NCBI RefSeq assembly: GCF_003287935.1
Contig: NZ_CP030287.1
Span: 8,938,819 to 8,955,449 of the forward strand
Source: Streptomyces sp. ICC1
Lineage (GTDB): Bacteria > Actinomycetota > Actinomycetes > Streptomycetales > Streptomycetaceae
DNA: 16,631 nucleotides
Direction of reading: 5' to 3'
The notes under the pieces were generated by a model. That model saw only the letters and a program-made list of their open reading frames with translations. It was not told where the DNA came from and did not search any database. Position numbers and translations under genes: made by a program. Positions 7,698 to 13,703 of the stretch are shown here, one piece after another (position 1 is the stretch's first letter; each line of letters begins with the position of its first letter).

Positions 7698-7700
7698 CTA

Positions 7701-7728
7701 GTGCTGTGACCGGGAAGGTTCGCCGGGT
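7701..7728 (+). repeat. IS630 left terminal inverted repeat
   Basis: Starts GTGCTGTGACCGGGAAGG and pairs with 9169-9196 at 26 of 28 positions (mismatches at the 14th and 22nd bases). Preceded by TA. Confidence 0.9.
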
Positions 7729-7780
7729 TGCTCGTGGTGCTGGTTGGAAAGGAGTTCTCCAATCAGCGTGGGGAGGCGGG

Positions 7781-8902
7781 ATGGCGCAACCGGTCCGGGT
7801 TCGCGGGCTGACCGAGCAGGAGGGACAGAAACTCCAGAACATCGTCCGGCGGGGAAGTACCAGCTCAGTGCGGTTCCGGCGGGCGATGATGCTGCTGGCC
7901 TCGGCCGGCGGCAGCACGGTCCCGGTCATAGCCCGGCTGGTCCAGGCGGACGAAGACACCGTCCGCGACGTGATCCACAAGTTCAACGAGATCGGGCTCG
8001 CATGCCTGGACCCTCGCTGGGCGGGAGGCCGTCCCCGCCTTCTCGACCGTGACGACGAGGACTTCGTCGTCCAGACGGCCACCACCCGCCCGACCGTGCT
8101 GGGCAAGCCCTTCACCCGCTGGTCCATCCGCAAGCTCGCCGATCACCTGCGACGCAACATCACCCGGCCCGTCCGGATCGGACGGGAGGCACTGCGGTGC
8201 TTACTGGCCCGCCGCGGAGTCACCTTCCAGCGAACGAAGACCTGGAAGGAGTCCCCGGATCCGGAATTCGACGCCAAGCTCGCCAGGATCGAGTACGCGA
8301 TCAACCAGCGGCCCAACCGCACCTTCGCCTTTGACGAGTTCGGCCCGCTCGGTATCCGACCGACCGCCGGCTCTTGCTGGGCCAAGGAGAACCGCCCCGA
8401 CCGACTGCCGGCCACCTACCGCCGCACCCACGGAATCACCTACTTCCACGGCTGCTACTCCGTCGGAGACGACCAGCTCTGGGGCATCAACCGCAGGCGC
8501 AAGGGCATCGACCACACCTGGGCTGCCTTGAGATCGATTCGGGCCGCCCGCCCGGACGGCGCCCCGATCTACGTGATCCTCGACAACCTCTCCGCCCACA
8601 TGAACTGGCGGATGAAGCGGTGGGCGATGAAGAACAAGGTCGAGTTGTGCTTCACCCCGACCTACGCATCCTGGGCCAACCCCATCGAAGCCCACTTCGG
8701 CCCCCTACGGCAGTTCACCCTCGCCAACTCACACCACCCCAACCACACCGCCCAGACCCGGGCCCTGCATGCCTACTTACGCTGGCGCAACCGAAACGCC
8801 CGCCACCCCGACGTGCTCGCAGCACAGCGGCGCGAACGCGCCCGCATCCGCAGCGAGAGAGGCGTCCGCTTCGGCGGACGGACCCGTACTGAAGCGGCCT
8901 GA
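7781..8902 (+). CDS. IS630-family transposase
   Basis: This encodes 373 residues, full length for the family. The ATG at 7781 is preceded by GGGAGG at 7771-7776, seven bases upstream of it excluding the spacer ends. Residues about 11-85 form the N-terminal helix-turn-helix DNA-binding region, ending in the GGRPRLLD stretch common to IS630 proteins. The catalytic triad is Asp185 (FAFDEFGP), Asp268 (VILDNLSAH) and Glu303 (SWANPIEAHF); the spacing of 34 residues between the second Asp and Glu is the D34E signature of IS630. No frameshift or internal stop is seen, so the enzyme is probably active. The open frame upstream of 7781 is accidental continuation from dnaX. Confidence 0.95.
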   Translation: MAQPVRVRGLTEQEGQKLQNIVRRGSTSSVRFRRAMMLLASAGGSTVPVIARLVQADEDTVRDVIHKFNEIGLACLDPRWAGGRPRLLDRDDEDFVVQTATTRPTVLGKPFTRWSIRKLADHLRRNITRPVRIGREALRCLLARRGVTFQRTKTWKESPDPEFDAKLARIEYAINQRPNRTFAFDEFGPLGIRPTAGSCWAKENRPDRLPATYRRTHGITYFHGCYSVGDDQLWGINRRRKGIDHTWAALRSIRAARPDGAPIYVILDNLSAHMNWRMKRWAMKNKVELCFTPTYASWANPIEAHFGPLRQFTLANSHHPNHTAQTRALHAYLRWRNRNARHPDVLAAQRRERARIRSERGVRFGGRTRTEAA

Positions 8903-8904
8903 CC

Positions 8905-9165
8905 TCACCGCATGGACCACCGGAACTGCTCGTCCGGTTCCTCCCGCCGCTCCAGCACTCCTGCGGCGGCCAGTTGCAGAAGCACCTCATGCAGAGCATT
9001 CCCCAACGGGTTATCCGTCCAGAACACGCCCTTGACCTGCGTGAACGTCTGGGACTCGCTGAAGATCCCCAGCGAGCGGCCCACCACGAAGGCGGCACCG
9101 TCCCAATCCGTCCACTCAGCCAGCCCCTCAGAAAGATCCACGGAGCGATCCTGCCAGCACAGCAT
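8905..9165 (-). CDS. Small hypothetical passenger protein inside the IS630 element
   Basis: This 86-codon frame is convergent with the transposase, their stops two bases apart, and starts 31 bases inside the right end of the element. The protein is acidic and Trp-containing: LAEWTDWDGAAFVVGRSLG, FWTDNPLGNALHEVLLQLAA, GVLERREEPDEQFRW. The second half looks helical with a plausible small winged or helical fold. I do not recognise the family. Composition is more protein-like than the shadow frames around it, which are dominated by Arg and Pro. No strong ribosome site is seen before the ATG. It could be a passenger acquired by the IS or a host gene remnant captured between the ends. Confidence 0.5.
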   Translation of the reverse strand: MLCWQDRSVDLSEGLAEWTDWDGAAFVVGRSLGIFSESQTFTQVKGVFWTDNPLGNALHEVLLQLAAAGVLERREEPDEQFRWSMR

Positions 9166-9168
9166 CAG

Positions 9169-9196
9169 ACCCGGTGAACCTTTCCGGTCACAGCAC
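9169..9196 (-). repeat. IS630 right terminal inverted repeat
   Basis: Ends CCGGTCACAGCAC followed by TA at 9197-9198; the partner of the left repeat at 7701-7728. Confidence 0.9.
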
Positions 9197-9217
9197 TAGA
9201 GACGTCCCCGGGGTAGC

Positions 9218-9250
9218 TCGTCGGCAGCGTCAGATGTGTATAAGAGGCCG
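9218..9250 (+). other. Internal Nextera Read-1 adapter, 29 bases exact (fragment join B/C)
   Basis: Positions 9218-9246 match the first 29 bases of the 33-base Nextera Read-1 adapter without a mismatch, including most of the mosaic end (9232-9246). The last four bases (GCCG for ACAG) are degraded. Only 19 bases (9199-9217) lie between the IS630 flank and this adapter. No natural sequence is expected to contain this string. Confidence 0.98.
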
Positions 9251-9283
9251 TGTGGAGGGTGCGGGACGCGGGGTCGTACGGGG

Positions 9284-9312
9284 TTGACCCGGGTCGGGGG
9301 CGCTGGCAGTCT
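9284..9312 (+). promoter_or_regulatory. Promoter for leaderless short ORF
   Basis: A -35 hexamer TTGACC (9284-9289) is followed after 17 bp by CAGTCT (9307-9312), one change from TAnnnT. The ATG at 9320 lies seven bases further on. This arrangement predicts transcription starting at or next to the ATG, that is, a leaderless mRNA from an HrdB-type promoter. Confidence 0.55.
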
Positions 9313-9319
9313 CCGGGAC

Positions 9320-9424
9320 ATGTCCGCGAACGAGATCCTCGCCCCGCGGCTCCGCACCCCCGGCTCCTGTACCGCGCCGGGCGAGTGTCAGGGCCGCTGT
9401 CCGGCCCGCCGCCGCCACGCCTGA
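9320..9424 (+). CDS. Candidate cysteine-containing leader peptide, 34 codons
   Basis: The peptide begins MSANEILAPRLRTPG and ends SCTAPGECQGRCPARRRHA. Its three Cys codons lie within 13 codons and all are TGT, the rare Cys codon in this GC-rich genus. It sits directly after a leaderless-type promoter and has no Shine-Dalgarno. A GC hairpin starts four bases after its stop. The next gene, about 320 bp on, encodes a TauD-type dioxygenase of sulfur acquisition. Leaderless poly-Cys short ORFs are known cysteine-responsive attenuators of sulfur genes in mycobacteria; a similar role here is my inference. It could instead be a chance frame. The frame is open upstream to 9236, but that part is adapter-derived. 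Confidence 0.5.
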   Translation: MSANEILAPRLRTPGSCTAPGECQGRCPARRRHA

Positions 9425-9427
9425 GAG

Positions 9428-9442
9428 GCGCCGCCCCGGCGC
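9428..9442 (+). promoter_or_regulatory. Hairpin just after the leader ORF (attenuator candidate)
   Basis: GCGCCG (9428-9433), loop CCC, CGGCGC (9437-9442): a perfect 6-bp GC stem extendable by a G-T pair, four bases after the stop at 9422-9424. No T-run follows, so it would act as a Rho-type or structural attenuator if at all. GC-rich DNA gives many such stems by chance. Confidence 0.3.
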
Positions 9443-9540
9443 TCCGCCGGCCGCCCGTTCCCGTTGACGCCCGCTCCTTCCCGTCGATCCCCTCGGACCC
9501 GGGATCCTCTCGCGGTGTCGCGGGTCGCCCCCTGTCGGAC

Positions 9541-9617
9541 GGTTCCGTTCCGGTCGAGTCCGTTCCGTTCCGGTCGAGTCCGATCCGTTCCGGTCGGGTC
9601 CGATCCGGTCCGGTCCG
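9541..9617 (+). repeat. 20-bp tandem repeat, about 3.8 copies
   Basis: Units at 9541-9560, 9561-9580 and 9581-9600 share the core TTCCGTTCCGGTCGAGTC (the third unit begins CGATCCG and has GGGTC for GAGTC), with a partial fourth unit to 9617. Each unit also contains a shorter 5-6-bp TCCGT/TCCGG periodicity. It may be a protein-binding array, slippage-prone DNA, or a neutral minisatellite. Confidence 0.85.
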
Positions 9618-9715
9618 TCGCGTGGTGATCCGCCCGGCCGCGGCCTGCCACCGCCACCACCTCAGCCGTCTCCACCCGCACCCCCGCGCCGCCCCCCTTC
9701 GCTCACCTTCATTTC

Positions 9716-9728
9716 TTCCGCTGCGGAA
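9716..9728. promoter_or_regulatory. Dyad in front of the TauD gene
   Basis: TTCCGCTGCGGAA is a perfect 6-bp inverted repeat around a central T, 17 bases before the ATG at 9746. It could be an operator or a small mRNA hairpin. No known regulator motif is recognised. Confidence 0.3.
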
Positions 9729-9745
9729 ATAAACAAGGAGCCATC

Positions 9746-10699
9746 ATGACCACCGCCACCCGCACCGACATCACCGTCACCAAGATCGGCGGCCGCATAG
9801 GCGCCGAGATCGGCGGGGTCCGCCTCGGCGGCGAGCTCGGGGCCGAGGACGTCGCCGGCATCAGGGCCGCGCTGCTCGCCCACAAGGTCGTCTTCTTCCG
9901 CGGCCAGGACCACCTCGACGAAGACGGCCACGAAGCCTTCGCCGAGCTGCTCGGCGCCCCCGTCGCGCACCCCACCGTGCCGTCCGCCGACGGCCGCTAC
10001 GCCCTCGGCATCGACTCCCACCACGGAGCCCGCGCCAACCAGTGGCACACGGACGTCACCTTCGTCCCCGCCTACCCCGCCTTCTCCATCCTGCGCGCCG
10101 TCACCATCCCCCCGTACGGCGGCGACACCCTGTGGGCCAACACCGCCACCGCCTACGACAGCCTCCCCGAGCCGCTGCGCGCCCTGGCCGACAGCCTGCG
10201 CGCCGTGCACTCCAACGAGTACGACTACGCCGCCCTGCGTCCCGACGCCCTGCCCGAGGCGCTCGCCCAGTACCGCGAGGTCTTCACCTCCACCACGTTC
10301 CTCACCGAGCACCCGGTGGTCCGCGTCCACCCCGAGACCGGCGAGCGCACCCTGCTGCTCGGCAACTTCGTCCAGCGGATCAACGGCCTCACCGGCCGGG
10401 ACTCGCGCCTGCTCCAGGACCTCTTCCAGGCCCACATCGAGAGCCCCGAGAACACCGTCCGCTGGCAGTGGCAGGCCGGCGACGTCGCCATCTGGGACAA
10501 CCGCGCCACCCAGCACTACGGCGTCGACGACTCCGACGACCACGAGCGCACCCTGCGCCGCGTCACCGTCGACGGCGACGTCCCGGTCGGGCCGGACGGG
10601 GTCCCGTCCCGGCTGATCAGCCCGGAGACCGTGCCCGACCCGTCCTTCGGCATCGCCTCCGGAGCCTCCGCCTCCGCCTCCGCCCCGACCTCCACCGCT
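9746..10699 (+). CDS. TauD/TfdA-family 2-oxoglutarate dioxygenase (taurine/alkylsulfate type), no native stop
   Basis: A non-heme Fe(II)/2-oxoglutarate dioxygenase that releases sulfite or sulfate from taurine, alkylsulfonates or alkylsulfate esters (TauD, AtsK). The ATG follows AAGGAG with seven bases between. The iron ligands are His101 and Asp103 (NQWHTDVTF) and His257 ([13 protein letters not shown]); Arg268 (HERTLRRV) should bind the 2-oxoglutarate carboxylate. FFRGQDHL and [20 protein letters not shown] are family hallmarks. Similarity ends near residue 300, a normal length, but the frame has no stop until 12212-12214, far inside the following kinase. The last residues before 10700 are Ala/Ser repeats. 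Either a small indel near 10640-10690 or a false join removed the stop. Substrate not determined. Confidence 0.88.
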
Positions 10700-10715
10700 C
10701 GAAGGGCGGGGCGGA
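10679..10715. terminator. GC stem between the TauD gene and the kinase
   Basis: TCCGCCCCG (10679-10687) pairs perfectly with CGGGGCGGA (10707-10715) over a 19-base loop. It ends three bases before the kinase ATG. It might be a terminator of the upstream gene or a structure blocking kinase translation. There is no T-run, so this is tentative. Confidence 0.25.
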
Positions 10716-10718
10716 ATC

Positions 10719-12026
10719 ATGGGCAGCGGCGAGCACGGCGGCGGTGGGATCGGCAGGGTGCTGCGGGCTCCTGTGCAGGGGCGGACCTGGCGGGAGTTCG
10801 GGTACCTGATGCTCGGGCTGCCGCTCAGCACGCTCTACTTCTCGCTCGCCGTCGCGGGCGTCAGCCTCGGCGCCGGACTGCTCGTCACCTTCCTCGGAGT
10901 CCCGGTCCTCGCCGGGGTGCTCGCCATGTGCCGCGGCTTCGGCCGCATCGAGCGGGCCCGGGTGCGCGGCCTGCTGGGCCACGACATCGCCGAGCCCGCG
11001 CCGATCCGGGCGAAGAAGCCCGGGCCGATCGCCGCCATGGGGGCGCTGCTGAAGAGCGGGAGCGCCTGGCGGCACGTGCTGTACTCCGTGATCCACTTCC
11101 CGTGGGCGGTCTTCGGCTTCTGCGTGGCCCTGGTGTTCTGGGCCTACGGCTGGGCCATGCTGCTCTACCCCCTCTGGTTCTGGGTCTTCCCCGCCTACAC
11201 CGACCAGCCGGGCCTGCAGCTCTTCCAGAACGCCGACTACTCCTTCTACCTGGACTCGCCCCTTGCGATCGCCCTGACCTGCGCGATCGGGCTCGCCTTC
11301 ACGCTGGCCACCCCCTGGGTCGTCCGGGCCCTGACCACCGTCGACCGGCTGCTCGTCGTCGGGCTGCTCGGCCCGTCCCGGCTGGACCACCGCGTCAGCG
11401 AGCTGGAGTCCGACCGCGGGGTCGTCGTCGACACCGCCGCCGCCGATCTGCGGCGCATCGAGCGGGACCTGCACGACGGGGCGCAGGCCCGGCTGGTGGC
11501 CCTGGCCATGGACCTCGGGCTGGCGAAGGAGAAGCTCACCGAGGACCCGCGGGCCGCGGCCCGCATGGTCGACGAGGCGCACGGCGAGGTGAAGATCGCC
11601 CTGCAGGAGCTGCGCGACCTCGCCCGCGGGATCCACCCGGCGGTGCTCACCGACCGCGGCCTGGACGCGGCACTGTCCTCGGTGGCCGCCCGGTGCGCCG
11701 TGCCGGTACGGGTGGCCGTGGACCTGCCCGCGCGTCCGGCGGCGGCGATCGAGGGGATCGCGTACTTCACCGTCTCCGAGCTGCTCCAGAACATCAGCAA
11801 GCACGCGGGGGCCCGTACGGCCTCCGTCGACGTGTGGAAGTCCGGCGAGCGGCTGCTGATCCAGGTCACCGACGACGGCCGGGGCGGAGCCGGTGCCGAT
11901 GCCCTGGCCGGGTCGGGACTGGCCGGGCTGGCCGAGCGGCTGGACGCGGTGGACGGGGTGCTGGTCGTGGACTCCCCCGTGGGCGAGGGCACCACCGTGA
12001 CCGCCGAGCTCCCCTGGCGCGCCTGA
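10719..12026 (+). CDS. Two-component sensor histidine kinase, NarL/LiaS (HisKA_3) class
   Basis: Membrane sensor kinase of 435 residues. The N-terminal half is a 'putative sensor' membrane domain common in actinobacteria: helix pairs near residues 28-70 ([19 protein letters not shown] onward) and 118-158, another near 181-205. HisKA_3 begins near 240; His252 in [20 protein letters not shown] is the phosphate acceptor. The HATPase_c domain has the N box [12 protein letters not shown] (353-364), G1 box DDGRGGAG (385-392) and [16 protein letters not shown] (398-413). Such kinases are nearly always followed by a LuxR-type response regulator, often overlapping; here only a C-rich low-complexity tract follows. 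The ligand is unknown. The ribosome site before the ATG is weak (GGCGGA). Confidence 0.93.
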   Translation: MGSGEHGGGGIGRVLRAPVQGRTWREFGYLMLGLPLSTLYFSLAVAGVSLGAGLLVTFLGVPVLAGVLAMCRGFGRIERARVRGLLGHDIAEPAPIRAKKPGPIAAMGALLKSGSAWRHVLYSVIHFPWAVFGFCVALVFWAYGWAMLLYPLWFWVFPAYTDQPGLQLFQNADYSFYLDSPLAIALTCAIGLAFTLATPWVVRALTTVDRLLVVGLLGPSRLDHRVSELESDRGVVVDTAAADLRRIERDLHDGAQARLVALAMDLGLAKEKLTEDPRAAARMVDEAHGEVKIALQELRDLARGIHPAVLTDRGLDAALSSVAARCAVPVRVAVDLPARPAAAIEGIAYFTVSELLQNISKHAGARTASVDVWKSGERLLIQVTDDGRGGAGADALAGSGLAGLAERLDAVDGVLVVDSPVGEGTTVTAELPWRA

Positions 12027-12195
12027 CACACCCCGCCGGCAGCCGTCGGCACCCCGCCGCAACCCCGCCGGCACCCCCCGACACCCCCCGCCCGGACCCC
12101 GCCGACCCACCGCCGGGACCCCGCCGCCGCAACCCCCCCCCGGGACCCCGCCGCGCCCCGCCCGGCCCCCCCCCGCCCCGCCCCCCCCCCCCCCG
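12027..12195. repeat. C-rich low-complexity tract, likely sequence artefact or join
   Basis: After the kinase stop the sequence degenerates into reiterations of CCCCGCCG, GACCCCGCC and CCGGCACC, becoming almost pure C by 12180-12195. The complexity is much lower than coding DNA on either side. A response regulator gene and the first 20 or so codons of the TetR gene should stand here. It looks like low-quality read-end sequence bridging two pieces. Confidence 0.75.
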
Positions 12196-12771
12196 GTGGG
12201 GCCCACGGGGCTGACCCTGGCCGCTGTCGCGAGCGAGGTCGGGCTGGTGCCCGCCACGCTCGTCCAGCGGTTCGGGTCCAAGCGGGGCCTGCTCCTGGCG
12301 CTCGCCGAGCGGTCCGCGAAGGAGGCGGGCGAGCTGGCCGGCCGAGTGCGCGGGGCCCACGCATCGGCGCTCGGGGCCCTGGCCGCGCTGACGGTGGAAT
12401 CGGCGGCCGTGATGGCCACCCCGGAGACCTTCGCCAACCACCTGGCCTTCCTGTGCACGGACCTCACGGATCCACAGCTCCACGCGCACGCCCTGGCCGT
12501 CCACCGCGCCCAGGGTGCGGCCATCGGGGAGCTGCTGGCGGAGGCGGCCGGTACCGGCGAACTCCGCGCCGGAACCGATGTGGCGGCACTGTCCCGCACC
12601 GTGCAGACGGTCATCGCCGGAGCCGGCCTGACGTGGGCGCTCGAACGCCGCGGCACCCTCGCGCAGCGGCTCCGGGAAGAACTCGACATCGCGCTGTCCC
12701 CACACCTTCCGCACCCTCCGCATCCTCCGCACCTTCCGCATCGACACGGCCACGATCTGGAGGTGTCATGA
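12196..12771 (+). CDS. TetR-family transcriptional regulator, missing its first helix
   Basis: The visible part starts inside the DNA-binding domain: [20 protein letters not shown] then [20 protein letters not shown] is TetR helix 2, the turn, recognition helix 3 and helix 4. The first helix (normally around 20 residues, ILDAALRLFAERG-like) is lost in the C-rich tract, so the GTG at 12196 is not a true start. The ligand-binding part spans the remaining 150 residues, ending in a repetitive [17 protein letters not shown] tail encoded by 9-bp repeats. Its stop overlaps the SDR start by ATGA, so the two are translationally coupled and the regulator probably controls the dehydrogenase. Confidence 0.85.
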   Translation: MGPTGLTLAAVASEVGLVPATLVQRFGSKRGLLLALAERSAKEAGELAGRVRGAHASALGALAALTVESAAVMATPETFANHLAFLCTDLTDPQLHAHALAVHRAQGAAIGELLAEAAGTGELRAGTDVAALSRTVQTVIAGAGLTWALERRGTLAQRLREELDIALSPHLPHPPHPPHLPHRHGHDLEVS

Positions 12772-13679
12772 CGACCGGTACGCGACTCCTGGCGGGGAAG
12801 GTGGCCCTCGTCGCCGGCGGCACCCGGGGCGGCGGGCGGGGCATCGCCGTCGAGCTCGGCGCCGCCGGCGCGACGGTGTACGTCACCGGCCGCAGCAGCG
12901 CCGCCGGGCGCTCGGACCTGGACCGCCCGGAAACCATCGAGGAGACCGCCCGGAGGGTCACCGCGGCCGGCGGCCTCGGCATCCCCGCCCGTACCGACCA
13001 CAGCCGTCCCGACGAGGTCCGCGCCCTGGTCGAACGGATCGCCGCCGAGCAGGACGGACGGCTCGACGTCCTCGTCAACTCCGTATGGGGCGGAGACCCG
13101 TTGACCGACTGGGAGCACCCCCTGTGGGAGCAGGACCTGGAGACCGGCCTCCGACTGGTGCGGCAGGCGGTGGAGACCCATGTGATCACCAGCCGGTTCG
13201 CGCTGCCGCTGATGGTCGCGCGCGGGGGCGGGCTGGTCGTGGAGGTCACCGACGGCAACACCGCCCGCTACCGCGGCTCCTTCTTCTACGACCTGGCCAA
13301 GTCCGCGGTGATCCGCCTCGCGGTCGCCCAGGCGGCCGAGCTGAAGCCCCACGGGGTCGCGGCGGTGGCGATCACCCCCGGTTTCCTGCGTTCGGAGGCC
13401 CTGTTGGAGCACTTCGGAGTCACGGAGGCCAACTGGCGCGAGGCCGTGGCCCAGGACCCGGACTTCGCCCACTCCGAAACCCCCGCCTACCTGGGGCGGG
13501 CGGTCGCCGCGCTGGCGGCCGACCCCCACGTCATGGCCAAGACCGGCCGGGCGCTGGCCACCTGGGGCCTGTACGGGGAGTACGGGTTCACCGACGCGGA
13601 CGGCACCCAGCCGGACTTCGCCGCCCACTGGGCCGAGAGCCTGGAAGAGCGGTACGGGCCGCTGGGGGACCCGCTGTGA
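12768..13679 (+). CDS. Short-chain dehydrogenase/reductase (SDR)
   Basis: NAD(P)-dependent oxidoreductase of 303 residues. The ATG at 12768 has GGAGG five bases upstream and overlaps the TetR stop, so the longer upstream frame to 12453 is rejected. The cofactor glycines are in VAGGTRGGGRGIAVELG (residues 15-31), the central beta-4 motif is LVNSVWGG (102-109, replacing the common NNAG), and the catalytic pair is Tyr174 and Lys178 in FFYDLAKSA. Arg42 in VTGRSS suggests NADPH preference. The C-terminal extension (GLYGEYGFTDADGTQPDF) is typical of a Streptomyces subgroup annotated simply as SDR; substrate not known. Complete. Confidence 0.93.
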   Translation: MTTGTRLLAGKVALVAGGTRGGGRGIAVELGAAGATVYVTGRSSAAGRSDLDRPETIEETARRVTAAGGLGIPARTDHSRPDEVRALVERIAAEQDGRLDVLVNSVWGGDPLTDWEHPLWEQDLETGLRLVRQAVETHVITSRFALPLMVARGGGLVVEVTDGNTARYRGSFFYDLAKSAVIRLAVAQAAELKPHGVAAVAITPGFLRSEALLEHFGVTEANWREAVAQDPDFAHSETPAYLGRAVAALAADPHVMAKTGRALATWGLYGEYGFTDADGTQPDFAAHWAESLEERYGPLGDPL

Positions 13680-13703
13680 CACCCCCGCCCCGCCCGTGCC
13701 GCG

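Larger units (their letters stand above)
7701..9196 (+). mobile_element. Complete IS630-family insertion sequence, 1496 bp
   Basis: The element is bounded by imperfect 28-bp terminal inverted repeats beginning GTGCTGTGACC (7701-7728 and 9169-9196, 26 of 28 matched). Both sides are flanked by TA (7699-7700 and 9197-9198), the target duplicated by IS630/Tc1-mariner elements. It contains one full-length DDE transposase on the plus strand and a small convergent ORF on the minus strand. The length is at the upper end for IS630 because of about 270 bp beyond the transposase. The left flank is the inverted dnaX copy; the right flank is 19 bases, then adapter, so the natural insertion site cannot be read. 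Confidence 0.9.
9425..9745. other. Long untranslated leader of the TauD gene
   Basis: These 321 bp hold no gene. They contain the hairpin after the short ORF, the 20-bp tandem repeat at 9541-9617, a C-rich section at 9661-9705, and an unusually AT-containing end with a dyad (9716-9728) and the ribosome site AAGGAG before the ATG at 9746. Confidence 0.6.

Noticed and set aside
5759..8902. A 1047-codon frame joining DnaX to an IS630 transposase
   Set aside because: It is an accidental continuation through the amidohydrolase antisense, an inverted dnaX copy and the IS end; no domain logic supports a fusion protein.
3178..9217. A novel biosynthetic cluster combining siderophore, P450 and amidohydrolase genes
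   Set aside because: The genes are truncated at both sides of several joins and the P450 and desA parts are fused illegitimately, so co-localisation is not evidence of a pathway.
9236..9424. 62-codon frame beginning in the adapter at 9236
   Set aside because: The first codons are adapter sequence; the leaderless ATG at 9320 is the only supported start.
9541..9617. CRISPR-like array
   Set aside because: Units are directly adjacent with no spacers; it is a simple tandem repeat and no cas genes are present.
9250..9732. 160-codon frame across the TauD leader
   Set aside because: Arg/Pro/Ser-rich frame over a tandem repeat, no ribosome site, no motif, and overlapping better-supported regulatory elements.
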